Source: Candidatus Woesearchaeota archaeon
Lineage (GTDB): Archaea > Nanobdellota > Nanobdellia > Woesearchaeales > DSVV01
Length of the DNA stretch: 47,772 nt
Assembly: GCA_016214075.1 (NCBI GenBank)
Contig: JACRPI010000017.1
Span: forward strand, 1 to 47,772
Reading direction: 5' to 3'
The notes under the pieces were generated by a model. The model was not told the origin of the DNA and made no database searches. It saw nothing but the letters and a program-made list of their open reading frames with translations. Below, in pieces: positions 23,943 to 32,451 of the stretch (positions within the stretch are counted from its first letter, which is position 1; the number at the start of each line of letters is the position of its first letter). The translations under genes and the position numbers were made by a program.

Positions 23943-24878
23943 ATGACAGAGAAGACTATTGAAGAAACAGTAAGAGAAATTGGCGCTTCCTTTACTGGAA
24001 AGTTCTTCATAGAGGGAAGAAGTAGTGAAGGTATTGTTGAACAAAGAGATACTGTGTTTGATACAGCGCTTGTTGCGCTTGAGTTGTATAAAATAACGAA
24101 AGATACAACCTCTCTTCAACGATGTTTTCCTTATTTTGAAGAAACAGTCATAGAAACTGAAGAAGGATATTGTCGTTGGAGATATAACGCGCCTCGTTCT
24201 GTGCCAGGGCTTCCTCCATTTCCTCCAGATGCAGATACGACTGCGCTTCCTCTTGTTGTTTTCGCATTAGCGGAACAAGCAGGGCTTTCTATTCCAGCAA
24301 AAATGATTCCAACAAAGAATAAAGAACAATTTAGAGAACTGCTGCATCCAGAAGGAATAAGAACGTGGTTTGGAGATTTCATGTTGAGTGAAGTGCCAGA
24401 TCCTGTCGTGACAAGCGCGGTTGCGTTATTTTATGCAAGAGCAGGACTGCGTGATGACATAGGATATCATCTTCAACAAACACTCAATAAACAAATAATG
24501 AATATAGCAAATATGCCAGAAGCAACAACATATTATCCTTATGGGAGAGCATATTTTGCAGCGAGAGCAGCAGAAATAAATGCATATGACCAAACATTCT
24601 TAGAAAGAAATGCAGAAGCGTCTCTTGATAAGTTTCTAGAACAGGCAACAATAAGAAATACGTTGGAAGCAGCATGGATAGGAACAGCAGCAGCAGAAAG
24701 AGGAGTAAGAAAAACAGCAGAGCAAGCAAAGGAGTATCTTCTCAGAACAAGACTAAATAATGGATTGTGGTCATGGGAGCCAGTTCACAATCAGAAAACA
24801 TATTGGCAACAAGGTCATGAAGTGCTTACAACACTCTTTGCAGTAGGTGCATTACAAACAATAGACAAAAAGAGATAA
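23943..24878 (+). CDS. Alpha-toroid protein with DxDTT motif, class II terpene cyclase-like
   Basis: A 311-residue helical-repeat protein. The central acid motif PDADTTAL (residues 95-102) matches the DxDTT variant of the DxDD catalytic acid of class II terpene cyclases. It sits after a WRYNAPRS segment, and repeats such as YGRAYFAARA and NGLWSWE recall the squalene-cyclase/prenyltransferase alpha-toroid. The protein is about half the size of a two-domain cyclase. The frame could start with GTG at 23934 (4-nt overlap) or ATG at 23943. Coupling to a prenyl synthase suggests cyclisation of its product. It could instead be a non-enzymatic toroid. Confidence 0.5.
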   Translation: MTEKTIEETVREIGASFTGKFFIEGRSSEGIVEQRDTVFDTALVALELYKITKDTTSLQRCFPYFEETVIETEEGYCRWRYNAPRSVPGLPPFPPDADTTALPLVVFALAEQAGLSIPAKMIPTKNKEQFRELLHPEGIRTWFGDFMLSEVPDPVVTSAVALFYARAGLRDDIGYHLQQTLNKQIMNIANMPEATTYYPYGRAYFAARAAEINAYDQTFLERNAEASLDKFLEQATIRNTLEAAWIGTAAAERGVRKTAEQAKEYLLRTRLNNGLWSWEPVHNQKTYWQQGHEVLTTLFAVGALQTIDKKR

Positions 24879-24912
24879 ACAATTAAATACTTCTTCTTCC
24901 AAACTAGGCACT

Positions 24913-25440
24913 ATGTTCATTCGAATAAAGAAGATCAAAGGATTGGAGTACGCCTATTTAGTCAAAAGTGTCTGGAAAGACAAAACAGCGAGGCAAAAAG
25001 TTGTTCAATATTTAGGCAAAGTATACATCCTGAATAAAACCAACAATACAGTATTTGAAACATTTTGCAAAGAAGAAAACAAGAACATAGAAAACGCGGA
25101 TCTAAAAGCGATCATCCAAGCATTGATGGAGTGGACACTTTCGCAGCAAGGGTTTACCAAAGACCCACTCATCCAAAAAAAATGGCTCTTGCAAAACGGA
25201 AAAATAGTGGGAGATCCAGAAAAACTCAAAATCACCAGTGGCAAGAAAGAAGTAACGCTCAAAATAAACGATGGCTATATGAACTCGTTCACTTTAAAAG
25301 AACTTCTCAACATCCAGCTCAGCAAAAAGACAGAAGAGCAAAGACAAGCGGCAACACAGTTAGCGAATGCCTTTGTCAATGCGGGAATTCAAGTGCCACA
25401 AAACATTTTCATAGAAGTCTTCCAAAAGGTGTATCAATGA
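24913..25440 (+). CDS. Unknown protein with MFIRIKKIKG-type N-terminus
   Basis: A 175-residue protein. The first 40 residues (IKKIKGLEYAYLVKSVW ... QKVVQYLGK) match the N-terminal module that I recall from IS1634-like transposases and stand-alone archaeal proteins. The remainder is Lys/Glu-rich and helical, with no DDE residues visible, so it is not an intact transposase. It overlaps the kinase gene by 4 nt and is preceded by TATA-like AATTAAATAC (about 24881-24890), so the two form an operon. Function unknown. Confidence 0.6.
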   Translation: MFIRIKKIKGLEYAYLVKSVWKDKTARQKVVQYLGKVYILNKTNNTVFETFCKEENKNIENADLKAIIQALMEWTLSQQGFTKDPLIQKKWLLQNGKIVGDPEKLKITSGKKEVTLKINDGYMNSFTLKELLNIQLSKKTEEQRQAATQLANAFVNAGIQVPQNIFIEVFQKVYQ

Positions 25441-25922
25441 AGAAGATAAAAAAAGGAAAACAAACAAAAACAAAGAAAACAACTATAACTATAGTCACAG
25501 GAACACCAGGAACAGGCAAGACAACGACTGCAAAGAAGATCGCGGAAAAGCAGCGCGCAGTGTACATCGATGTCAATGATGTCATCAAACATAATAAGTT
25601 GAAAGAAGGCTATGATAAAAAGCGAAAAGCAGCGATTATCGATATAAAAAAGCTCAGCAAAGTCCTTGTCCAAATCATCAAAGAAGCGAGAAAGAAAGGG
25701 ATTTCATTGATAATAGATTCCCATCTTGCGCATTATGTCAGCCCAAAACATGTAGATATCTGCGTGGTCACCAAAACAAGCTTGAAAAAGCTACAAGTAC
25801 GATTAAAAAAACGAGGTTATCACAAAGCAAAAATACAAGAAAACCTTGAATGCGAAATATTTGATGTGTGCTTTGAAGAAGCAAAAGAAATGGGGCATAA
25901 GATTAAAATAATCACGACGTAA
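25437..25922 (+). CDS. Adenylate kinase-like (Fap7/AK6-type) P-loop NMP kinase
   Basis: A 161-residue protein. A basic head (KKIKKGKQTKTKK) precedes the P-loop GTPGTGKTT near residues 23-31, followed by YIDVNDVI near 45-52 and IIDSHLAHYV near 93-102. The short NMP-binding region and lack of a lid match archaeal AK6/Fap7 proteins, which help assemble the small ribosomal subunit and phosphorylate AMP. The ATG at 25437 overlaps the previous stop (ATGA) with AAAGGTG upstream; the longer frame to 25065 is only an overlap with the preceding gene. Confidence 0.8.
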   Translation: MKKIKKGKQTKTKKTTITIVTGTPGTGKTTTAKKIAEKQRAVYIDVNDVIKHNKLKEGYDKKRKAAIIDIKKLSKVLVQIIKEARKKGISLIIDSHLAHYVSPKHVDICVVTKTSLKKLQVRLKKRGYHKAKIQENLECEIFDVCFEEAKEMGHKIKIITT

Positions 25923-26120
25923 TGGAGCATCGCAAACACACGCATCAGCAACACCGCAAATCGCCATTCATTGCAGATAGTATCTTCAATTATTTTTAGA
26001 TTATAACGTAAATTCTCATAATAGATTAAAGAGTATATTCTGCGTTAACTGGCGAATACAGAGCGAAAAAACACAACTGAAGAAACCTTTATATATCTCA
26101 AAATTCTTAAGATTCCTGGG

Positions 26121-27089
26121 ATGGGGATATTAGACATATTCAAAACAAAAGACACACAACTTGCAAATAAACGTATCCATGCAATGCACAATCATGTGAG
26201 TGATGCGTTTTCTAGTGTTCAGAATCAATTCTCAACATTCCATGCGCATCTTTCTACAGTTACTGCGGAAATAAACAAACAAAAAGAGTGGCTGAAATAT
26301 CTGCATCAGAATCATCTTTCGCTCCATAATCAGCATACTGATCATAAGGAGGGAACAAAAGGAGAAATACAGCAGATGAACAGCTGGATTACCTATCTTC
26401 ACAAATCCATCCAAAAACAGGAAAAGCAGATCGGAGAAATCCAGAAAGCAGTAGAGCAAACCACAAAACAATATGATCAGCATTTCAATCAAGTCTATGA
26501 TCAGCTGGAAAAAACGCATAAAAAAGCAAGTGAAAAGCAAGCAGTGCAGGTTATTGAAAAGGAAATAGATCATGATGCGATTGCGCAGCGTGTGCTCCAA
26601 CAGCTCAATCTTGATGTGCAGGCGCTTCAAACAAATATAAAAAAAACAGTGAAAAGCGATGTATATGATGAACTTCTTGCGACAATGACTGAAGAGCATA
26701 ATAAACATAAAGAAGCAGTAGAGCAGACGCTTGCATCAATGCAACAGCAGGAAGATAATTTTGAAGAACAACCTATACAACAACCTGTTTCTCAACCAAC
26801 TCAACTTCAATATCATCAGCAAACAGAAGCGCCTTCTATTGCGTGGGCTTCGCAGATTACTAATCCTGAGCAAAAGCTCCTGAATCTGTTAATGAGTGAA
26901 GCAGATCCAATGACGTATACAAAAGTCAGCCAATTAACTGGTCACAGTATCAATACAATCCGAGTCAATATGAATTCTTTGAAAAAGAAAGGGGTTGTGG
27001 AAGAATCCACCTTACCTTCAGGAGTCAAGCTTTTTTCTGTGACGAATAAAGAGAAGATTAAGAAAATGTATAATGTACATGTACTTTAA
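26121..27089 (+). CDS. Coiled-coil protein with C-terminal winged helix
   Basis: A 322-residue protein. Residues about 15-225 are Gln/His/Lys-rich and predicted coiled coil. A Gln/Pro linker (about 215-245) leads to a MarR-like winged helix (about 250-310; EQKLLNLLMSEADPMTYTKVSQLTGHS, IRVNMNSLKKKGVV). It is probably a DNA-binding structural or regulatory protein, possibly nucleoid- or membrane-associated through MGILDIF. A TATA box CTTTATATATC (about 26089-26099) lies 25-30 nt before the ATG. Confidence 0.7.
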   Translation: MGILDIFKTKDTQLANKRIHAMHNHVSDAFSSVQNQFSTFHAHLSTVTAEINKQKEWLKYLHQNHLSLHNQHTDHKEGTKGEIQQMNSWITYLHKSIQKQEKQIGEIQKAVEQTTKQYDQHFNQVYDQLEKTHKKASEKQAVQVIEKEIDHDAIAQRVLQQLNLDVQALQTNIKKTVKSDVYDELLATMTEEHNKHKEAVEQTLASMQQQEDNFEEQPIQQPVSQPTQLQYHQQTEAPSIAWASQITNPEQKLLNLLMSEADPMTYTKVSQLTGHSINTIRVNMNSLKKKGVVEESTLPSGVKLFSVTNKEKIKKMYNVHVL

Positions 27090-27091
27090 TC

Positions 27092-27958
27092 TCAAAGAGA
27101 TAAATCTTCACTTGCCCGTGCAATGACAAATTGAAGAGTTTCTTCATATATCTTACCTCGTTGCTGGTCTGTTAAAATAGAAAAATTAAGTTGATCTCGT
27201 TGTGTTAATCTTGTATTTCTAATTACTGCAACCTGAAGTGATCGTGCTATGCAATACGACATATATTGTCCATACGATAGGTAAATATCATCTGTTTGTT
27301 TCACTCTTCTTAGGAAGGTAATAAGTTTGCTTTCCTCTTTTGGATCGTATGACATACCTACCCCTCTTTTGACTTTACGGGTAAATAATGGAATTGCATC
27401 AAAAAAATGGTCCTCAGGGAATGATTTTATTTTCGCTTCAAGTCTTGTAACAAGGTCATTGTCAGGACAAACATAAAGAATGATTTTCTCAGGGCCACGC
27501 AAATACCTTTCTAACGGATTATTAGGGTGTGGAAATTTAAACATAAGTGGGGCGCTTTGATTTGGTGGAAGTTGTAAATAAAATATGACCAGCTGAATAA
27601 GATTTATTAGGTGTTCAAATTTTAGATTAAGGTAAAAGCGTACTGTACATTTATCTATTGTTTTTTCATCCTTCGGGTTAAAAGAATAGACTCTAACCCA
27701 TTCACCATCGCTATCATTAAAGTGAAGTTTATCCATCCTGCTTAAACGTGAAACAAGCCCACGTAATTTCGTTTTAATTACTGCCCTTTCTTCTGTGATA
27801 AGATTACGTTTATGCGAGTGGTAATATTGGGCAATCTCTGCTGCAAGCTCGTTTAATTTATTAGGATTTAAGCTGTATGTCCTCCCTTCTTTTAGAAGCA
27901 TACGAAAAACCTTAAGAAGATCTACGCGAAGACAGTCTTGCATTTCTTTAGGGAGCAT
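27092..27958 (-). CDS. Unknown protein with HopA1-like C-terminal segment
   Basis: A 288-residue soluble protein. The segment from about 150 to 245 reads LERYLRGPEKIILYVCPDN, then IPLFTRKVKRGVGMSYDP and a QYMSYCIARSLQVA helix. The order (strand, FT..v..GVG..DP, then a helix with an R/ARS-L pattern) resembles the HopA1 effector fold, also seen as a partner in lanthipeptide/RiPP clusters. No RiPP precursor or lyase is visible nearby. The N-terminal half is unrecognised. Convergent with the coiled-coil gene 2 nt away. Assignment is tentative. Confidence 0.4.
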   Translation of the reverse strand: MLPKEMQDCLRVDLLKVFRMLLKEGRTYSLNPNKLNELAAEIAQYYHSHKRNLITEERAVIKTKLRGLVSRLSRMDKLHFNDSDGEWVRVYSFNPKDEKTIDKCTVRFYLNLKFEHLINLIQLVIFYLQLPPNQSAPLMFKFPHPNNPLERYLRGPEKIILYVCPDNDLVTRLEAKIKSFPEDHFFDAIPLFTRKVKRGVGMSYDPKEESKLITFLRRVKQTDDIYLSYGQYMSYCIARSLQVAVIRNTRLTQRDQLNFSILTDQQRGKIYEETLQFVIARASEDLSL

Positions 27959-27979
27959 AACTTTATCATAACATTTGGG

Positions 27980-28156
27980 TTAATAAAGCTTTTTGTGAGA
28001 TCCTATCCCATCACATTCTCCACATTTGCAACATTCCCAATGTTTGCAATGTTCGCAATACAATGAGTATAATGGCATTGCAATGCCTCCAATGCCCATT
28101 GCAATGCCTAAAATGCCGTCGAGAACCTCGTTTTCTTCTCTTTTTGTTCTTTTCAT
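27980..28156 (-). CDS. Small Cys-rich protein with CxxCxGxG motif (58 aa)
   Basis: A 58-residue ORF: a basic start (MKRTKREENEV), a hydrophobic Gly-rich helix with repeated GIAM (residues 17-27), then YCEHCKHWECCKCGECDGIG (33-52). The last part holds CEHC and CGECDGIG, which fits the DnaJ-type zinc motif CxxCxGxG. The GIAM repeats are coded by GGCATTGCAATG, the repeated word of this region. No clear Shine-Dalgarno; it may be cotranscribed with the ORF upstream. Predicted small membrane zinc protein. Confidence 0.45.
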   Translation of the reverse strand: MKRTKREENEVLDGILGIAMGIGGIAMPLYSLYCEHCKHWECCKCGECDGIGSHKKLY

Positions 28157-28344
28157 TGTCTTTTTGCATTATCTATTCTCACTTTCTTCTTTTGTATTGT
28201 CTTTTTTCTCTATTTTTTCGTAAAAAAGCACTGCAAAATGGGCATTTTTTGCGAAAAATGCAGTGCAATGCCCATTGCAATGCATTGTCCTCATTGCAAT
28301 GGCTGTTGCAATGCATTGCAATGTTTACAATGCCCATTGCAATG
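28074..28344. repeat. Six CATTGCAATG palindromes
   Basis: The 10-bp palindrome CATTGCAATG starts at 28076, 28097, 28273, 28292, 28314 and 28335, with larger perfect palindromes at 28074-28087 (14 bp) and 28306-28321 (16 bp). Density is far above chance. Part is coding (GIAM), part sits outside or in doubtful ORFs. Confidence 0.7.
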
Positions 28345-28388
28345 CCTAAACACTCTTCTGTCACAACCAAAATATTTGTAAACTTCAA
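28179..28388 (-). CDS. Doubtful small Cys/His-rich ORF (up to 69 aa)
   Basis: The frame shares GIAMGIVNIAM with the 58-residue protein downstream, followed by HCNSHC and KKCPFC, so the two may be related small zinc proteins. It ends 22 nt before the other. A TATA-like CATATATTTT (about 28395-28406) points this way, with a GTG at 28361 as a likely start. Repeat words are read in several frames, so it may be only repeat expansion. Confidence 0.3.
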   Translation of the reverse strand: MKFTNILVVTEECLGIAMGIVNIAMHCNSHCNEDNALQWALHCIFRKKCPFCSAFLRKNREKRQYKRRK

Positions 28389-28901
28389 ATGAAAACAAAA
28401 TATATGGAAGAAAAAATACGAAGATGTTCAGGTGCCATCATTTACAGGTACAACAAAAGAGATGATAATTTTGAAATCCTTCTTATCAAAACAAGAAATT
28501 TCAAAGACAATACAGGAGAATATCTGCATACCATTGTGGGAGGAAGGATAGAAGAGCAAGATCAAGGAGAAACAATAGAGCAAAAAGCAGAAAGTTGCGC
28601 AAAAAGAGAGAGCTGGGAAGAGGTACACTTAGGCATCAGTGAAATAGTCTATGTGGGCATGAATACTGCAGTCGGAAAAGACATCGGCTACAAAGATCCC
28701 GAAATGCGGTTTGAATTCTATGATTTTACAGCAAAAGCTGTTGGATCTCTTGATATAGAAGAAATCCTCAAAGCAAATGATGAAGTGATCTACGCAGGCT
28801 TCCACAAAAGGCAAGAACTTTTTTCTTTACGAATGGAGCCCCAATTGCGGAGAATGATAGAAAACCTCTACAATCACACAGAAAAGTACTTCCAAAAGTG
28901 A
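28389..28901 (+). CDS. NUDIX hydrolase
   Basis: A 170-residue NUDIX protein. The box begins GGRIEE near residues 51-56 and ends KRESWEEVHLGI near 71-82 (pattern GX5EX7REUXEEXGU, with V-H in place of X-G). It would cleave a nucleoside diphosphate linked to another group; the substrate is unknown. The start may be 28389 or the ATG at 28404 (after a TATA-like sequence near 28372-28378). It precedes the UDP-GlcNAc operon, but with its own promoter between. Confidence 0.85.
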   Translation: MKTKYMEEKIRRCSGAIIYRYNKRDDNFEILLIKTRNFKDNTGEYLHTIVGGRIEEQDQGETIEQKAESCAKRESWEEVHLGISEIVYVGMNTAVGKDIGYKDPEMRFEFYDFTAKAVGSLDIEEILKANDEVIYAGFHKRQELFSLRMEPQLRRMIENLYNHTEKYFQK

Positions 28902-28994
28902 GACTTCATTATCCTTTATCAAAAAAATTATCACAAAAACGTGGCGATTTTTCTTCCACTAAGTATATAAATGACCCTAAACTCACCAAAAGAG

Positions 28995-30353
28995 ATGGTG
29001 CGAAAACTCTTTGGGACAGATGGGATCCGAGGAAAAGTAAACGTTCCCCCAATGATTCCAGAAACAATTCTACGATTAGGGCAGGCAGCGGCATGTATCT
29101 TTGCGAAATCAAATCATAAGCGCCATAAAGTGATCATCGCAAAAGACACAAGAGTCAGCGGCTATATCTTTGAGTATGCACTCACTTCAGGTCTTTGTTC
29201 TATGGGTGTTGATGTCTATCAGATTGGACCAATGCCAACCCCTGCGCTAGCGCATCTGGTCAAATCATTCGCGGCAGACGCGGGAGTGATGATTACCGCG
29301 TCGCATAATCCTATTGAGGATAATGGAATCAAATTCTTTTCAAAAGATGGGTACAAACTTCCGGATGCAGTAGAAGAAGAAATAGAAAAAATAATTTTTG
29401 AAAACAAAATTCCTTTGGACAAACCAGTCGCACACTTAGGCAAAGCGCACAAGATCGAAGACGCGAGAGGACGCTACGTGGAATTTGTCAAGCATTCGAT
29501 TAAGAATCGTTCATTGAAAGGCTACAAAATTGTCCTTGACTGCGCGAATGGCGCAGCGTACAAAGTAGCGCCATTAATCTTCCAAGAGCTTGGCGCGGAA
29601 GTCATTTTGATCAACGCGACACCAGACGGCTTAAACATCAACAATAATTGTGGTGCGCTCTATCCAGAAATGCTTCGAAAAACTGTTCTTGAAAATAAAG
29701 CACAAGTAGGCATCGCGCTTGATGGTGATGCGGACCGCGTTGTCCTAATAGATGAAAAAGGAAACGTAGTGGATGGAGACCATACTCTTGCGATCGCGGC
29801 GATTCATTTCAAAAATAAAGGAAAGCTCGAAAAAGACACAGTGGTTACTACAGTCATGGCAAACGCGGGTTTTGACGAAGCGATGAAGAGAGAAGGAATC
29901 AACGTCATCCGCACCCAAGTGGGAGATCGTTATGTGATTGAAGAAATGCATAAGAATGGCTATACGTTAGGTGGTGAGCAGGCAGGTCATATTATTTTTG
30001 GGAAATATACTACTACAGGAGATGGCACGCTTGCAGGACTTCAAATTCTCAGTATGATGGTGCAAGCGAAAAAACCGCTCAGCGAGCTTGCGGCGTGTAT
30101 GACATCATTCCCGCAAATCTTAGTCAACGTTCCAGTTTCCAAAAAGAAACCATTGGAAGAAATGCCACAGGTCACCGCAGCGATACAAGAAGGCAAAAAA
30201 GCGCTTACAGACGCAGGAAGAATTCTTGTGCGATATTCAGGAACAGAAAACAAATGTCGTATTATGATTGAAGGAAAAGAGAAAACGCAGATGGAAAAGA
30301 TTGCGGAAAAAATAAAAAACGCGCTTCAGAAAGAAGTAGGAATAAAAGAATAA
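28995..30353 (+). CDS. glmM: Phosphoglucosamine mutase (GlmM), bacterial-type motifs
   Basis: A 452-residue alpha-D-phosphohexomutase: KLFGTDGIRG (4-13), active-site Ser103 in TASHNP (101-106), metal loop DGDADR near 248, GGEQAGH near 327 and RYSGTEN near 419. It converts glucosamine-6-P to glucosamine-1-P. It is followed by glmU and glmS, completing UDP-GlcNAc synthesis. TASHNPxxDNGIKFF resembles bacterial GlmM more than archaeal phosphomannomutases. The ATG at 28995 is preferred, 25-30 nt after TATA box AGTATATAAA (28962-28971). Confidence 0.92.
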   Translation: MVRKLFGTDGIRGKVNVPPMIPETILRLGQAAACIFAKSNHKRHKVIIAKDTRVSGYIFEYALTSGLCSMGVDVYQIGPMPTPALAHLVKSFAADAGVMITASHNPIEDNGIKFFSKDGYKLPDAVEEEIEKIIFENKIPLDKPVAHLGKAHKIEDARGRYVEFVKHSIKNRSLKGYKIVLDCANGAAYKVAPLIFQELGAEVILINATPDGLNINNNCGALYPEMLRKTVLENKAQVGIALDGDADRVVLIDEKGNVVDGDHTLAIAAIHFKNKGKLEKDTVVTTVMANAGFDEAMKREGINVIRTQVGDRYVIEEMHKNGYTLGGEQAGHIIFGKYTTTGDGTLAGLQILSMMVQAKKPLSELAACMTSFPQILVNVPVSKKKPLEEMPQVTAAIQEGKKALTDAGRILVRYSGTENKCRIMIEGKEKTQMEKIAEKIKNALQKEVGIKE

Positions 30354-30389
30354 AACAACAAAAGAACAAAAGAGCTAGAGAGGAAAAAA

Positions 30390-31586
30390 ATGGTCGATAA
30401 AGCAGTGGTGTTGGTTGCAGGAAAAAGCACAAGAACATTTCCGCTAACAGCAACAAAACCAAAAGCATTGTTGAAAATTGCGAATCAGAGAATTCTCTCG
30501 CATATCCTTGATGCGCTGGAAGGAAAAGTCAAAGAAGTCATTTTAGTAGTAAATTACAAAAAAGAAATGATTCAAGAAATGTATGGTTCCAATTATAAAA
30601 GCATGAAGCTCACGTATGTAGATCAAAAAGAAACAAAAGGAACAGGCCATGCGCTCTTGCAGGCAGAAGAAGCAGTAGGCAAAGCGCATTTTCTCGTAAC
30701 AGTCGGCGATGATTATTTTGACAAGCGCGATATCGACCTGCTTTGTAAACAAAACAGAGCAGTGCTTGTGCAAGAAGTCGAGCATCCAGAATGGTATGGC
30801 GTTGTCACCATAAACGAAAAAGGGCAGCTCGTGGAAATAGAAGAAAAGCCTGCAAAACCAAAATCAAAACTCGTGAACACCGCATGTTACATGCTCAGCC
30901 ACGAAATTTTCGAGTATCTCAAAAAAGTAAAAAAATCCAAGCGTGGAGAGTATGAGTTAACAGATGCAGTGACTGCGTGGGCAAAGGAAGCACCTTTTGT
31001 GGTTGTAAAAGCGCAATACTGGCAGCCAATCACCTATCCATGGCATATCCTTGATGCAAATAAAAAACTTCTTAGTCAAATCAAATTCAAAAATGAAGGA
31101 AAAATTGAGCAAGGAGTTACGATTCATGGCACAGTAGAAATAGGAAAAGGAACAATCCTCAAGTCAGGAACATACATTGAAGGTCCAGTTATGATTGGAG
31201 AAAATTGTCGAATAGGGCCAAACTGTTATATTCGTCCAGATACAACCTTGGGAAATAGTGTGAAAATTGGCAACGCGGTCGAAGTAAAAAATAGCATTGT
31301 GGGGGACAGCACAAGTATTGGTCATCTTTCGTATCTCGGTGATTCAGTTATAGGAGATCACGTGAATTTTGGCGCAGGAACAATTGTTGCAAACTTGCGG
31401 CATGATGATAGTGGCATTAAATCAGAAGTGAATGGAAAGCTCATTGATTCAGGAAGAAGAAAGTTAGGCACAATTATCGGAGACAATGTGCATACAGGAA
31501 TTCATACTTCCATATATCCAGGAAGAAAGCTTTGGCCAAACACAGCAACGCTTCCAGGAGAAATTGTGAAAAAAGACAAAAATTAG
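30390..31586 (+). CDS. glmU: Archaeal bifunctional sugar-1-P nucleotidylyltransferase/acetyltransferase (GlmU-like)
   Basis: A 398-residue protein. A nucleotidyltransferase domain (about 1-230) has LVAGKSTRTFPLTATKPKALL (G-x-T-R variant of the usual GxGxR loop) and a GTGHALL strand. A left-handed beta-helix acetyltransferase domain (about 235-395) has hexad repeats such as IGKGTILKSGTYI and GAGTIVANLRHD. This matches archaeal GlmU that makes UDP-GlcNAc from GlcN-1-P. AGAGGA lies before the ATG. Same operon direction as glmM, 36 nt apart. Confidence 0.9.
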   Translation: MVDKAVVLVAGKSTRTFPLTATKPKALLKIANQRILSHILDALEGKVKEVILVVNYKKEMIQEMYGSNYKSMKLTYVDQKETKGTGHALLQAEEAVGKAHFLVTVGDDYFDKRDIDLLCKQNRAVLVQEVEHPEWYGVVTINEKGQLVEIEEKPAKPKSKLVNTACYMLSHEIFEYLKKVKKSKRGEYELTDAVTAWAKEAPFVVVKAQYWQPITYPWHILDANKKLLSQIKFKNEGKIEQGVTIHGTVEIGKGTILKSGTYIEGPVMIGENCRIGPNCYIRPDTTLGNSVKIGNAVEVKNSIVGDSTSIGHLSYLGDSVIGDHVNFGAGTIVANLRHDDSGIKSEVNGKLIDSGRRKLGTIIGDNVHTGIHTSIYPGRKLWPNTATLPGEIVKKDKN

Positions 31587-31724
31587 GGGATGAATAGAAC
31601 AATAACAAACAGAAACAACAACAAGAATATGCTTTCATAAGTATTATTATATACATTTTATATTTTTTCAGATATGAAGAAAAAAGAACAGAAACGACAG
31701 GGATGCAGTGACGGGGTGGATGCC

Positions 31725-32372
31725 ATGATAAAAGGTGTAGTGTTTGACATGGATGGAGTAATAGTGGATTCTGAACCAATACATGAATACAGTGAAAGAA
31801 AAGTTCTTAAGGGATATAACGCAAAAATAACACCAGAAGTGATTGCGCATGTCAAAGGATTGCGGGACAAAGAAGCGATGGAACATTATTGCAAAGTGTT
31901 TGACATTAAAGATAATCCAGACATTCTTCTTCAAAAAAAGATGGAAATATTTAGTAAGCTTATGAAAACAAAAATGAAAATGTACCCTGGCTTTAAGAAC
32001 TTAGCAAAACAGTGCAAATCAAAGTTCAAAGTAGGGCTTGTCACGTCATCTCCAAAGCAGAGTGTCAGTATGGTTTTGAAACAATTTGACATAAAATATT
32101 TGTTCGACGCGATTGTGACTGCGGAAGATGTCACGCTTGCGAAGCCATACCCTGAACCATACCTAAAAATCGCAGAGAAGTTGCATGTCAAAGCAAATCA
32201 GTGTTTAGTCATTGAAGACACGATTCATGGAATTACTTCTGCGAAAACAGCAGGAGCAAAGTGCATTGCAGTAACGAACACGTTTCCAAAAAAGAAATTA
32301 CAGGAAACAAGTGTAGATCATATTGTGAGTAGTTTAAGGCATTTAAAATTAGATCATATGAAAAAGTTGTAA
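31725..32372 (+). CDS. HAD family sugar phosphatase/beta-phosphoglucomutase-like
   Basis: A 215-residue HAD hydrolase with motif I DMDGVIVDSE (8-17), motif II TSSPKQ near 105, a Lys in motif III (KPYPEPY near 142) and motif IV ED near 162-163. The helical cap fits subfamily IA. Located between glmU and glmS, so a hexose phosphate of that pathway is a likely substrate. An in-frame ATG at 31674 stands 25 nt after a TATA box and would add 17 residues; the start at 31725 begins the domain and follows GGGGTGGA. Confidence 0.8.
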   Translation: MIKGVVFDMDGVIVDSEPIHEYSERKVLKGYNAKITPEVIAHVKGLRDKEAMEHYCKVFDIKDNPDILLQKKMEIFSKLMKTKMKMYPGFKNLAKQCKSKFKVGLVTSSPKQSVSMVLKQFDIKYLFDAIVTAEDVTLAKPYPEPYLKIAEKLHVKANQCLVIEDTIHGITSAKTAGAKCIAVTNTFPKKKLQETSVDHIVSSLRHLKLDHMKKL

Positions 32373-32451
32373 GTTTTGTAAGTGATAAGAAGTCAAAATT
32401 CAGTGATGAAAAAGACCAAAAAAACAAAATAAGAATAAGGAAGGGAAGAAC

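Noticed and set aside
25065-25436. 124-codon extension of the adenylate kinase-like protein
   Set aside because: It is an out-of-frame reading of the preceding gene; an ATGA overlap at 25437 gives a proper start.
28063-28392. 109-codon plus-strand ORF with LQCLQCPLQC repeats
   Set aside because: The Cys repeats are an out-of-frame reading of the CATTGCAATG words and there is no initiation signal.
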